Below are positions 51,831 through 64,000 of a DNA stretch of 64,000 nucleotides, piece by piece (within the stretch, counting starts at the first letter, position 1; each line of letters opens with the position of its first letter). The notes under the pieces were generated by a model. The model had not been told where the DNA came from. It was given only the letters and a program-made list of their open reading frames with translations, and did no database searches. Location of the stretch: the NCBI GenBank assembly GCA_038501785.1, contig JBAMJR010000070.1, forward strand, positions 942,501 to 1,006,500, written 5' to 3'. The translations under genes and the position numbers were made by a program. The DNA is from Myoxocephalus aenaeus. Its lineage: Eukaryota > Chordata > Actinopteri > Perciformes > Cottidae.

Positions 51831-54615
51831 TTTTGAACATTTTTTTATTTTTTTATTTTTTTATTTGGAAATGTTGGTAGATACATAACATGGTAAACAT
51901 GCATTTCAACTGACATTTCCCTCTTTTTCTTGACATATACAAACATACAACATACCCTCCCACCCATCCCTCCCACTGGTACACCCACCTAGAGTATAGG
52001 AAAATAAATACATAAAAATAAATAAAAAGGAAAAAAAAAAAAAAAAAAAGGAGGTCACCTCATTTCGCCGAGCCAGACGTCTGCACACATACATGCACCT
52101 AAACACACATATCTCTGGTACATCTGAACATAAACACACCTGCTTCACTCTGCACATCAAACAGTCATCACATCATGCAGTCATATCCACAAACTGGTTG
52201 ACAGCAGTTCTGGCCAGTAGGCAGAAACCAGAGCGCCCAAATTATCACCGATCCAACAATCAGATTAAAACATGAAAAGAGAAGAAAATAAAAAAAATAA
52301 AAGAAAATAAAATAAAATAAAAAAGGGGTTATGTCTATTGTGTGCCTAATATTTAGGAATTATACCAAAAGATACTGCTAGAGGGAATCAGGCATAGTTT
52401 TGAGTTTACCCAAGTATGTCAGAACCGGGTCCCAGGTGGAAAAGAATTTGTTCCTTGACCCCCTCAGCGAGTATTTAATTTTCTCTAGATGGATGAATTG
52501 CATCAGGTCACCAAACCACACAGATGTCTTGGGTGGGTTTGTTGATTTCCAGTGCAACAATATTCTTCTACGTGCAAGAAGTGTCATAAACGCCATGATG
52601 TTTTTGTGTTTTTTTGTTATTGTGCAGTGTTGTCTGTCTGTGACACCAAATATAGCTGAAGCTGCGTTGGGTTGGAGATCAATAATAAGAGCCTCAGAAA
52701 GTGTTTTAAAGATCGTACACCAGTAAGATGTCAGAGCAGGGCATGACCAGAACATATGAGTTAAGTTGGCTGGGGTGTGGTGGCATCTGCTACAACTAGC
52801 ATCCGAGTTGGGGTATATCTTAGCTAATCTTGCTTTTGAAAAATGAGCTCGATGCAGAACTTTGAATTGGATTATGCCGAGTTTTGCACAAGATGAACTG
52901 TCATTCACTCTTTGTAGAGCACAGTTCCACACGTCTTCTTCTATATCAACCCCCAGTTCACCTTCCCAGTCCGCCTTTATCTTCGCCAAGGTCACGTTTT
53001 TAAGAGATGATATACAGTCATGTATTCTTGAAATTAGCCGCTTTGTGTCGGATGGAAGTTCGAGCATATCATCCAAGCCTGCCACTGAAGAGATATTTGG
53101 AAAGTTGGGGTCTTGACACTTCAGGAAGTGGCGGACTTGGAAATATCGAAATAAACTTGACCGAGGAAGATTAAATGTGTGTGATAAATCCTCAAAGCTG
53201 GCAAATACCCTGTTTATGTACATATCCTTAAATCTGACGATGCCTTTTCTTCGCCAGAGAGAGAATGTAGCATCCAATCTAGCTGGGTGGAAGAGGTGGT
53301 TATTGCATATAGGGCTTATGTTAAGAAGATATTTAAAACCAAAGTTCCGTCTAAATTGAAACCATATGTTGAGGGTGTTGATGACGATTGGGTTATTTGT
53401 GAAATGTGATATAGAGACTGGAAGACTGGAGGTGACCAGAGCTGTAAGAGATGTTGAACTGCAGGACCTAGCCTCATAGTGACACCAGTTCATATCTGGG
53501 GCATGAAGCCAGTAGGTAATTTTTTGGACATTTGTTGCCCAATAGTAGTAGCAAAGATTAGGAAGAGCGAGCCCTCCCTGTAGTTTAGGCCTCTGGAGGA
53601 GCTCCATACGTATTCTAGGGTTCTTGCCATTCCATATAAATGAGGTGAAAGCTTTGTCAATACATTTAAAATAAGACTTAGGAAGGTAGAGTGGAAGGCA
53701 TTGAAACAGGTAGAGAAATTTGGGGAGCACATTCATCTTTATGCAATTTACTTTCCCTGCTAAGGATAAGTGAATTGTTTTCCATTTTTTAAGATCCAAT
53801 TTAACTTTAAAGTTTTCTTTGTAAAGGTTCTGCATATCTCTTGTGATGTTAATGCCCAGGTATTTAAAACCATTTTTTGCCATTTTGAATGGCAATACGT
53901 TATCCTGAATTTGAAGCGCTAAGTTATTAACAGGGTAGCATTCACTTTTACTAAAATTCAGTTTATACCCAGAAAATTTACCAAATCTTAACAAAGTGTG
54001 GGTAATGTGAGGTACACTTAGAACAGGGTCTGATATGTACAGTAATAAATCATCAGCATATAAAGATAGTTTGTACTCCTCCTCTCCCCTAATAATTCCA
54101 CTTATTGTCGTTAACGACTTGAGTGTGATAGATAAGGGCTCTATAGCCAAAGCAAATAGCAGTGGACTGATGGGACAACCCTGGCGGGTTGCTCTTGTCA
54201 GTGTGAAGTACTGTGATTTCTTACCATTTGTAACTACAGAGGCCTTGGGTGAGTTGTATAGTAGTTTAATCCATGAAATTAAATTAGGGCCATAGCCAAA
54301 TTTCTCCAAACATGTAAATAAGTATTCCCATTCAACCCTGTCAAAAGCTTTCTCTGCATCCAGCGAGATAACCACTTCTGGTACCCTACTGGACATAGGG
54401 GAGTGTATAATGTTTAAAAGCTGACGGACATTGGTAAATGAGTGTCTCCCCAAAATGAAACCGGTTTGGTCATCCGAGATCACATCACTCATTGTGATTT
54501 CTAGGCGTAGGGCAAGAGCTTTGGCCAGGATCTTAACATCACTGTTTAGGAGAGAGATGGGACGGTATGAGCCACATTCTGTGTTATCTTTACCTGGTTT
54601 AAGAAGGAGAGTAAT
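51831..54615 (-). mobile_element. 5'-truncated L1-type LINE with perfect 16-bp target duplication
   Basis: Identical 16-mers TGTAGCCAGCAATCTT at 51815-51830 and 54616-54631 bound a 2785-bp insertion. The minus-strand 3' end has a roughly 545-bp untranslated region and an A-rich tail seen on the plus strand as T7A repeats (51841-51864). The reconstructed target reads TCTT/AATT at the nick, close to the TTTT/AA preference of L1 endonucleases. The 5' end is cut inside the reverse transcriptase, so the endonuclease and ORF1 are absent. The single remaining frame is unbroken. Confidence 0.93.
52378..54615 (-). pseudogene. LINE ORF2 C-terminal part (reverse transcriptase to Cys-rich end), 5'-truncated
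   Basis: About 745 codons remain open to a TAG stop. Numbered from the first codon of the open frame (54627): motif KPGKDN...YRPISLLN at about 10-28; SLDAEKAFDRVEW at 88-100, whose aspartate is the first catalytic one; RQGCPISPLLFAL at 148-160; and the catalytic YADD at 190-193. After thumb and connector regions comes a CCHC-like C-terminal motif (CSRCHHTPANLTHMFWSC) typical of L1-clade ORF2. Reading upstream runs directly into the target duplication without a native ATG, so nothing of the endonuclease domain survives and the copy cannot mobilise itself. The lack of stops or shifts points to a young insertion. Confidence 0.93.
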
Positions 54616-55971
54616 TGTAGCCAGCAATCTTAATTAGCATCCGATTGCTCCATTTTCCCGCCAATGAATTCCACTTATATCCCGAGCTCAATCAATTCTG
54701 TTTACACCTCACGATGGGGTTTGTATTAGTGAAAATATTTGAATGTGTAAAATGCAAAATGAGATTTGAGCGCTTTATGCTGTATCAGAGGTTCAGGACA
54801 TGACTTAAGTGAAATCTACAACAGATAAATCTACAACAATGGTATTTATTATGTTAGCTCTGAGCTAAAGGATTTGAAAGACTCCAAAATATTTTAATAA
54901 GTCAAATAATATGTATATTACTGAAAGCAAAACTATCAATATGTTATATGACCAGTGGGTCAGACAGTCATTCTGCCACTTTGGTCCAGACTGAAATTCC
55001 TCAGCACTACTTAATGCTTTGTCACAAGCTCTATCACTTCGTCAAATTTCTGTATTCATTGTACATTCGGTGAATAAAACGATTCTGATATCAATTTGAA
55101 CAATTAGTTCAAAACACTGCTCTGCCAAAATATAGCCTCATGGAGCTGCTACCATAGCCGTAGGCTATTATTATTCTTTGTCAATAACCAAATGTTCCAG
55201 TGTCCTTTAAATCAGCTATTGTGGACTCCAGAGTGCCACCCAGTGGGCAGCGGAGGTACAGCCAAATGGTTACATTTAATTACATTTTTGGGGTGATTTA
55301 TAAAGCTAGTTATTTCTTATATCTAAATGTGCTAAAAGAATCCACAGAAAGAAAAAAAAAACATAAAATCGAAATGCATAACCTCAATGACCAGTTATGT
55401 TTGAATATCACCGCGTCAATCACGACACCAACAAGAACGAGTTTTGACAACGTTAGCTAGCTAACGATCTCTCAGATGTGTGCGAACCTAAAAGCTCCAC
55501 AGCCTGTGGTGAGGAAATATGACCCTGAATGCATACAATTTGGATTAAATTCAATTAATGTTGGTCATTACAGCTGGCAGTGCCATAACACATAATTACA
55601 ATGTATTTCTTCTTTTTTCTCCAATTTATTTAGGAAAGTGGTCCGAAGTTGGCTTTAAGTAACAAAAGGTTGAGAACCCCTGCCTTAAATGGTCTCGTAT
55701 GATGGTAAAGTGGTTTGCTTAAATAAGAGTGAAGGAGTGCATATATTTACAACATATATAATATATCATATATTTTGCAAGCAGGAATACAAGTGCATTC
55801 ACCTGATGGAGGATGTGAATCAGGAAGAACTCAGGAAGGGGGACATGCAGTACCTTTGAGTGATGGAAGTCATATTTTAAAAGACATCCTTTGTAGAGGA
55901 GTAAAGGCCAAGAAAACTCTCTCCTTCGCTCTCTTTGTGAACAATGTAATTTTACTTTCTGCTCATTCATT

Positions 55972-55991
55972 TTATATATATATATATATAA
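55972..55991. repeat. (TA)n microsatellite
   Basis: About ten TA units followed by an A-rich run. Confidence 0.9.
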
Positions 55992-56785
55992 AAAAATAAA
56001 AAATAAACTGATACATATTTGATGAGACAATCTGAAATACTATCACGGTATTCTGGTTAACATCTGGCATTGTCTGGCCGTATCATATTGGAATTTGTAA
56101 AAACTAAATATAGCAATCACAGACCCAGAACGTGGCAAAATCTCTTCAACACAAGGGATTTATAGTGAGTGTGTTCTGCTTCCTTCTTTCACTTGGCCTG
56201 TCAAAGAAGCGTTGTGCCTCAATAAGCATAGTGATAAAAAAATAAATGTAATTCAGACAAGCCTTGTTGCAGAATATATAACATAGAATTTCCTCGGCAC
56301 CTTTAAAAAGAGAGACAGAAGATGCAAAGAGCTTCACTGCAGCGCAAAGCCAATATCTGTGCCAGCTCTAATGAGGCCATTTGATGTGATTAACTGCGGG
56401 GCAATTATTGATCTTTACCAGAAGCTGGAAATAATACTGATAAGGCAGATACATCTATGATGGTTTTATTTTAGGTTTTATTCCTGCTTAGTACATGTTC
56501 ACAAAAATCTCTTGAGTGATTATCTTGGCTATGCAAGGTAAAGCACTAAAATGAAACAAAAGTTGACAATGGTGTTGTCCCAGAATGTATATTCACAGAG
56601 TAAAATATTATAATAAAGCTTTGCTGACAGGACAAGTAACTCGGCAGGATGCGTTTCAAACTGTTATTCAGCGTTAAAGGTTGTACTTGTGGGTATGTGT
56701 GTAAATTCTGGAGGCACTGAGGATAGAAATCCCATCTGTATGGCAGTGCAACTTTTGGGATTTTTGACTCAGGGGCAAAACATAA

Positions 56786-56838
56786 TACACACGCAAGCAC
56801 ACACGCACACACACACGCACAAACACACAAACACACAA

Positions 56839-56869
<31 letters not shown>

Positions 56870-56900
56870 TACACACACACACACATACATACACACACAC
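56786..56900. repeat. Imperfect (CA)n microsatellite
   Basis: CA dinucleotides broken by CG, AA and TACATA interruptions over about 115 bp. Confidence 0.95.
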
Positions 56901-59900
56901 CTCCCCACTGCCACCAGCACAAAAACAAAAGGCACAAAGAGCAAAGACCAGCTCAGTGCCTCCTCTGCAGGTTGGCTCAGTTTGGTTCTTCTTCACATCT
57001 CCCTAAAAAATAAAATAAATCCATCATCAGCCATAATCCAAATGTTTGTTTGCGTCACACCAGATTCAGGTGCCAAAAGAGACACAACCTGTTCCTTTTA
57101 TATGAGTAAATTCAGAACACACTGGAACATTTTCGCCTCGGTTTCTGCCTCTTGGTCACCACAATCAATATAAACACATCGATTTGTTGCAGCCTTCCTT
57201 GACTCCATATTCTGTGGTTCATGAAATTCAGTAAATTCCTTATATTTTGTAAAAATGTATCGACTATTATTGTTGAATGAAGTCCACATGCAGTTACAAT
57301 ACCAAATCCTGATTGGCTTTCAGGGCCACCTCCTCCCGTGTATATATGTTTTGAATAGAGCCAAACATATTCGGTTTCAAAGAGGAGGTTGACTCAGACA
57401 GAAAATTGTCTGCAAGTGCACACATGAATGGTTATTTTTATTTCCCACAGTATAGTTATTTGCATGAAAAGGTGTAGGTGTACTCCACACTGGCATGCTG
57501 TGCCCGTCTGCTCTCCACCACCGTCATCTGAAACACAAGAAAAACCACGCAGTAGATGGACTAGAATAGATGGAATCCACAGTGCAGCATCGAATGAATC
57601 AAAGGCAGCGAGCTTGAGGTAATCATAGCAAGGCACTCTGTGGAGAGATCAAAAGTAGATCGTTTCTGCACCTGTCCGTGTTTGGGCGGTGTGTGTTTGG
57701 GTTGGCTGGTTCACCGAGGGGAAACAGGACCACACCATCTATCCAGGCGGGACCCCGATGTGTCAAGGCTCATTCCTCAAGTCTTATTTGTAAGCATCTT
57801 GTTTTTCGAGATTAGAGGCGATGTGAGACTCAGAGGGCAACACATGGGAATGAAAACTCCTATTATTTGATGAGGGTGATGTGTTGAATGAAGTGTTTCA
57901 TCCAAAGAGTGTGATGTGTCTAACTTCTCAAACACACAATCGTGCGAGTACAAATATTCCAATATATTGGAAAAGTGTCCTCTTGCATGAACTCTGATAT
58001 TTTAACCTGGACCGCTTGGAAGTCGACACGAATGCCAAATCTATGATACCTGTTGCTTGTGTGTGAGGAAGTATCGACTGCTTTCTTTTTCTAGACATCT
58101 TGCTTTGTTCATTTAGTCTCACTGCTCCTGTGGTTCTACTCTACTCCTTTGTTTTGTTTAAATAAAATAAACCGCAGGGAAACATATATTGTAAAAAAAA
58201 CTAAAACAATTCAAGCTTATAAGCTACAAGGCTATAACATTACTCTAAATTTAAAGCCTGATAAAAGAAATAGGTCCTAAAATACAGAGAGAGCTTGTCA
58301 TCCTAATATCCAGAGGCAGTTTAGGGGAATAAAAACAGAAAGAACTGTCATCTTTACTTTTATGGGACATATAAAGAAGATTTAAAAGAAAAGCTGTGGA
58401 GTAACCTGCGTGAACTGGCTGGAACATAATGTGAAAAACAATCTCTGATGCAGAAACTAGCAATTTAACGCTTAATAAATATGTAAAAAGCACTTTAAAA
58501 TCAATTCTAAAAGATAAGATAGCAATGCCCAGACAAAATGTCTGCTATGAAAAAGGTCCATTGAGGTCTTATCAGCCAGAAAAAATGCAAACATCTGTGC
58601 CGTGTCCGATACATTACTCCATAGTAAACTAAGGTTTGTGGATTATCATTTTTTGTCATTACTGACAGGTGCTATAGTCGCCCAGGGCTGTCATTTTCTA
58701 TCAATTGCAACATAATGATGGATTGTTGGCAGAAAGGAGACACTACTTTATCAGGTCTGTTGCTGCAACCTTTCAGGACACTCGAATAAAAATGGTTTCC
58801 AAGATACAATTTGTAAAATGCTGTAAAAAAAAAAAAATCACTGGCAGAATGGAAGCAAAACCACCACAGCAGTGAAATAAAATCATTTTTTCAGCTCATT
58901 TAAAACAAGGAACTATGCACAGTTTACTTGTTTTTGGTATAACAAACTCCAAAAACGCAACACCAGAACTGTCGCTAATTTTTGGCAACCTACTGTAAAT
59001 CTCAATACTATGTAGGCTAACATGTGTGAACTCCAAGTCAGAATAACGGAAAGGTTTTCCTGCTCTTCCCATTCGTGTGCCATTGCATGAATGTGCCACC
59101 AGAATATGAACTAAAATGATAAGTACATCGTGTCTCTCAATCCGCTGCAACATAAGAGGAACGTGAGGTACCTGTACCTGCACACACAATCTTGAGAAGA
59201 GGTATAATTAGGCAACATAAGTAAAAACACCAGTGTGGGTGCACTGTGAGTGGGTCAGGTCACCCTATCATGAAGACATTTAGGTCAGTCTAAAAAAAGA
59301 CCACCTTCATATCATCACATTGCAACGTGTCATTACAGGAAACGCACACATGGGAAAAAATAAAATAAAATCTGAGTGGATGTAAATGTAGCATAATTCA
59401 ATTTGTATATTTACACAAAATATTTATTTTAAAGTTAGTCTGCATTTGTTCCAAACAATAATTCAATTTTTTCCTTTACACAATGTATTTATGCAATCCC
59501 AGCCAATCTTCTTAATTACAGCTATACACGACAATCAATGATCTTGTTATATTTAGTCTGTTGCAATACAATTGTGAAGTTGAGGGGCCAAAAGACAGCC
59601 ATGAGTAACACCATGAGTGTTGTGGGTTGCGTTGGACCACATCAGCCTCAAACGTACACCCTTTGAATGTTTAGTAGCGTCTTCATGGCCACAGGCGAAC
59701 CTATTAAAACTAAATCAGAGTTCAGGTGAGGATTTTGGTGTAAAGAACTGGTTTTGCTTACATTTAAGTTGACTTTACTTGCTAAGTCTTTTATACAAAG
59801 ACTGGATTGGTCTGCATAATAATATGATGCAAAAAGTTACCTCCATTTAAAAATATATATGTATCAACCACGACATGTTTACCAGTGCAGTTATAATACA

Positions 59901-62686
59901 TAACATGAATAATTGATGTATTTCATTCAGGTGATGCAGCTCCAGGGCCTTGGTGTCCTCCATGCACTTAAATGGAACGGAGCCTTCATGCTATCAGTCA
60001 CTCGTGCTTTTCTTGCTAAAGATGCTGTTGTTCCTGTGAGTTCAGTGCACTGAATAGCTGTACAGCACATTAAGGAACCAGATATTTTACGACAATGTAT
60101 ATTCCGATTCATATGAAATAGTATTGTACAAAAGGTTTTATATTCACATCTTCTAAGAATCTAAAAGGTGGTGATTAATATTGATAAATGGTGACAAAAG
60201 TAATTTAAACCCAAATATAATGTGAATGTAGAGGCCAATGAGTGTCAGCAGGTGTTTTTTCTTCTTTTTCAAAACTGTTTTGACTTTACAGGTATACAAG
60301 AGTGTGAAGAAAAGGAAAGAAAACAAGGTGAACTTGACATGATTCATAATAGACATTACAAAACAAACAAAAAAGGATGAAATCGTGGTCATAATACTTC
60401 CAATAGTAACATCTTGTAGTTACCGTGAATTAGATTTGAGTAATGTTTGATTTGGTCTGTTTGTGCGTATGATTGTGTGTGTAAGGGTAAGAAAAAAAAC
60501 TAAAAACAATGAGCCGACTTGCTCATCACATCTCTGCTGAGCAGACTGACCTCGCCAATTCATTCAACATCATCACACTTTCTTTGAAAACTCCAGAACC
60601 TGAATGCAAGGCCACTCACTTCATCAGAACTGTTCATGTAACTTCAGCACATCCTGCTGGACCTGACCTCCTTGGCACTGATGCAACTCTCCAAACAGCA
60701 CAACTTGCTTTGAGGCAACACAAACTGCAAAGTAGTATTTCAAACCTCTGACTGACAGGCTCGAATTTTTATTATTTGAGCATAAGAATCCTGCAGGAGT
60801 TTTTATTTTGTTACCCAACTGTCCAAGGATCGCTTGATAACCTCTAAGTTGATTAACGAGCAAAATCATTTAATACCTATTTATTCTATTTAAGCAGTGC
60901 CATTAATTTCTTCTCAAGGACTTTGATAATGTGTGCTCCCATATGTGGCACCGATGACATTTCTCAGCTAATTTGTCCGTCTGTTTGCTCTGGATGATTA
61001 ATGACTGCACACACACATATTGTAACTATACCCTTTGAGCCGAGGCTGGTACATTTCTCCTCATGTACATTCGAAGGCCTCGAGTGAGCATTAAATTCAA
61101 CACATCTGAGACTCTATTTGACTTGCTGGATTCAGTTCCACCTGCAGGGCTTCACTAACCAAAGGAGATTCTCCTCGGTTCGACTCACAAGCGCACGGGC
61201 GTTGATGAAAGTGGCGCCCCTCACAAAGTCTCGCCGCTGTGTGGCACGCCGTGACTGAACTGACTTATCAATGAAACATAAAGGAAAATGTGAAGCTCTC
61301 GGTTATGAAATGTTTCATTTTCGCCCCAGCATGCAAATGTAAATGAGCTCCTATCGGTGTCATGTGAGGATGTATGCAAGAGTACAAAGAACACCTCACG
61401 TTGTAGATGCTTACAAGAGATATTCAGTATTGTTGAGATGGGATATTTTCCTCACTAAAGAGTAGTGACGTCAAGCAGACCCACTCGACAGCCAAAGTGG
61501 GGTTTTTGATATGTATATTCCCTGAAATTATCCCCCTTGTTTCTCATGATTTCATTATCCGCGATTAGATGAAAAGAGAACTTTTGTAATAATTGCCCGC
61601 AATTATTGGATAGCCGGCGCCTATTAGCATTTTGCTTGTTTCGTGAATTAAAAGTGCCCCGTAAACCGCCAACTGCAATAGATCTACGAGGGACAATTAC
61701 CTTTAAAAGGGATGATAATGACGGACTAAGCAGAAACCAATTTACCTGCTTCTGCAACAATAGCACAGTTGCTGCTTAGCGTCAAGAGGAAAAGACCACG
61801 CATCTTATTTTCCGATTGGGCATATTGAGTAAATATTACAGGGTTCATGTGACTGGACATGAACCTGTATCGGCTCAACAATATGCAAAGAAAAGGTTGG
61901 CTTGTAACAATAACAGCAGACTATATGCGAGTGCCTTTAAAACATGCATCCCTGTGAAGGGAAATGAATTCACGAGTAATATAAACTCTGGAGCCCGCGC
62001 TGGAATGGAGAGTCACTTTGCTTTGACCCCTCTGGCCACAAGACAAGCTGTTATCGACAAATACGTCCGTCTCCTCAGCGGACCCTGCCGGAATCTGTAA
62101 AATTATCCCAGGGAGATCTTGGCACAACATTGAAAATGTCTGCTTCCACTTCCTGAAGAAATAAACAACACTCGGACAATCAATGTCCCCGGATGACCTT
62201 CTTTGACGCTCTAATTTCCAATTTGTGCTTCAGCAGCCGGCATGCTAATGTTGAATTATCTTGTATATTAGATGTCTGCGAGTGTCAGAAAGTTTGCGGT
62301 CTATGTCAAATTCAAATTAATGTCAAGGTTTACATTTTCTTTCATAAGTGACTGGAAGCTGAAGGACATGTTTTTTCCCTAATGCCATAGCAACACAGTC
62401 TTGTATCTTATTTTGGAAATGATGAGGGAGTACTTCACCTGACCTCATTCTCCAGTGACACAAGACATGCTCAGACTTGTGTCTTTACTCACCTCCACCA
62501 CGGTCTGAAACAGATGTAAACATGGGATCTTACAGCATTAACTTGATATTGTGGTTGGAAAAATACTGAGAGCATGGCAGTTCAAATAGTCCTGTATTGA
62601 CTGTTATGTGTGTGCCATCTGCTGGTTATTCTTGTGCAAAGAAGCTCATTATATGCGTTACCTGTTTCTACCACTAGGAGGATCTC

Positions 62687-62726
62687 TCTCTTCTGTTTGA
62701 CACACTACTGTGTCAAACAGAAGAGA
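62687..62726. repeat. Perfect 18-bp stem, 4-nt loop palindrome
   Basis: The arm 62687-62704 (TCTCTTCTGTTTGACACA) and its exact reverse complement 62709-62726 are separated only by ctac. It can extrude as a cruciform or fold as a tight RNA hairpin. Confidence 0.95.
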
Positions 62727-63049
62727 TTGTGGGGCTTCACAATAACAATTTCCATGACGTAAAATACAATTACTTGATAAAGACTGGACCATAAAATGCC
62801 ATACATATCCTGTCCTGTAGTGTTTAGAGTTATGTTTCCCAGATAAAGTCTGGTGTGTTTTTCCTTTGACCTCCGATTATTCTGCAGCAATATCACTATT
62901 CTCACTTATCAGAGATGAAAGATCAGCTGTACAGACTGCCTGTGTCCTATAGTGACCCAGCATTAGCTACAGCCCTATCAGTGATAGAAAGTACAGTAAC
63001 AACATGTACGTATTGATAAGAACACTGTAGACAGGGATAATTGGCACGT

Positions 63050-63295
63050 AATGGAAGGCTCCTCTAAAAGCCTTTTATGCCGTTCTTTTGCTACCCTGTT
63101 TTTGTTTGTTTATTTTATTTATTTGTTTGTTTTCTGTTCCATTTGCTCTTTTTGTTTATTTGTTTGGTTTTGTTGTATTCATTGCCTTTATGGAATGGTC
63201 CTTTTTTGTTTACCGGTATTGACGTTATATGACTATGCTTTGCTTCTCTGTAGAGCACTTTGTACACTTTGTTTTTAAAGGTGCTTTATGAATAC

Positions 63296-63346
<51 letters not shown>
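63050..63346 (+). repeat. LINE/SINE 3'-end-like repeat with (TTA)n tail
   Basis: The phrase gtagagcactttgtacactttg...aaggtgctttatgaatacattta followed by about 48 bp of TTA trinucleotides is the usual 3' end of a common fish non-LTR retroposon. The upstream limit is uncertain. Confidence 0.6.
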
Positions 63347-63348
<2 letters not shown>

Positions 63349-64000
63349 GCTGAAAAATTTAAATATGCTTCAATAATACTGGTTAATAATGAATTGTGAA
63401 TATCATCCAGAAGTTTATTACATTAATAGCTTTTCGTTACACGTTGAACCTTTTATTTATTTGACACAAGTAATGACAGTATCCATTATGCTGCATGTTG
63501 ATAATAAACTGTGTTTGAGTTTAATTATAAGCTATCTTGAAGAAATGTTGCAGCTGATTTGTTTTCATTTCATCACAGTGCTATATTTTAAAGGACAGGC
63601 AGACAGATGAAGGAGGATAATGGGAAATGGTCAGATTGTTTGCTTTTAGAAACAATATCTGACTTCTTTTCAAGACCCACGATGCCCTTCTGCAAACACA
63701 GTTTGTCAAAAGAATATTTGTCATGCTTTGTGATAAACCATAAAAATATGGTCACTTCAAAATCTCCTCCACATGTGTGGACTTCATTGAAAAGCAGTGC
63801 TGATGCAAGGCTGAACACACCATTCAAGACAAAAGAAAAGCACATGCTTACAATGCATCAAGGCTTCATCTGTTTCAAGTGCAGGGCAGGCCAACAAGGA
63901 CAATGGTAGGACAGTTGTAGGGGACACAGCGTTCAAATCTCCGGCCAATCCTGTGAGTTTGACAATCACATGATGTCAGTGAGTCTTTGGCTGTCAGATT

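Larger units (their letters stand above)
54632..64000. other. Gene-poor 3' interval
   Basis: No host coding exon can be supported; open frames are at most about 130 codons and the longest overlaps a CA tract. It contains short AT and CA microsatellites, a perfect hairpin, a LINE-tail-like block with a TTA tract, and one stretch with the texture of conserved non-coding DNA (61480-61800). Confidence 0.6.

Noticed and set aside
52400..54637. Several plus-strand frames of 60-110 codons
   Set aside because: Antisense shadows of the LINE reverse transcriptase frame.

Overview
The window looks like a teleost fish chromosome, probably percomorph. Coding sequence is split into short exons with GT-AG introns. 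It carries eight long (TG/CA)n tracts, and its dispersed repeats are of kinds familiar from spiny-rayed fish: an L1-type LINE, hAT elements, a Gypsy relic and tRNA-derived SINE-like pieces. There are no bacterial features such as operons, Shine-Dalgarno sites or CRISPR arrays. Most of the 64 kb is non-coding.

Layout: 1-8057 has no gene that I can support; it holds a (TG)n tract, an LTR-like block and part of a dispersed repeat. From 8180 to 14602 lie two seven-exon, plus-strand genes in tandem (called A and B here). They encode multi-spanning membrane proteins of 313 and 321 residues. Their intron phases are identical and three of the seven coding exons have identical lengths, so they are an old tandem duplication. 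Gene A resembles the long form of the TspO/MBR (tryptophan-rich sensory protein) fold; gene B has lost much of that signature. I know of no assigned function for either.

From 14.9 to 29.4 kb is a gene-poor stretch containing a hAT element nested inside another hAT-like element, a SINE-like piece and a 9-bp minisatellite. At 29.37-29.76 kb a CpG-rich block ends in a good splice donor and is a candidate promoter plus 5' non-coding exon for the next gene. That gene is a clear serotonin receptor 5-HT5A, with coding exons at 33497-34204 and 39744-40076 (346 aa, plus strand). Its 5.5-kb intron holds a degenerate Gypsy retrotransposon.

Downstream of htr5a (40.5-64 kb) there is no further host gene that I can support. 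The main feature is a 5'-truncated but otherwise open LINE on the minus strand (51831-54615) with a perfect 16-bp target-site duplication, so the insertion looks recent. The rest is old repeats, microsatellites, two notable hairpins, and one stretch that reads like a conserved non-coding element but cannot be tested here. The receptor and the A/B pair are simply neighbours; nothing in the sequence links them functionally.
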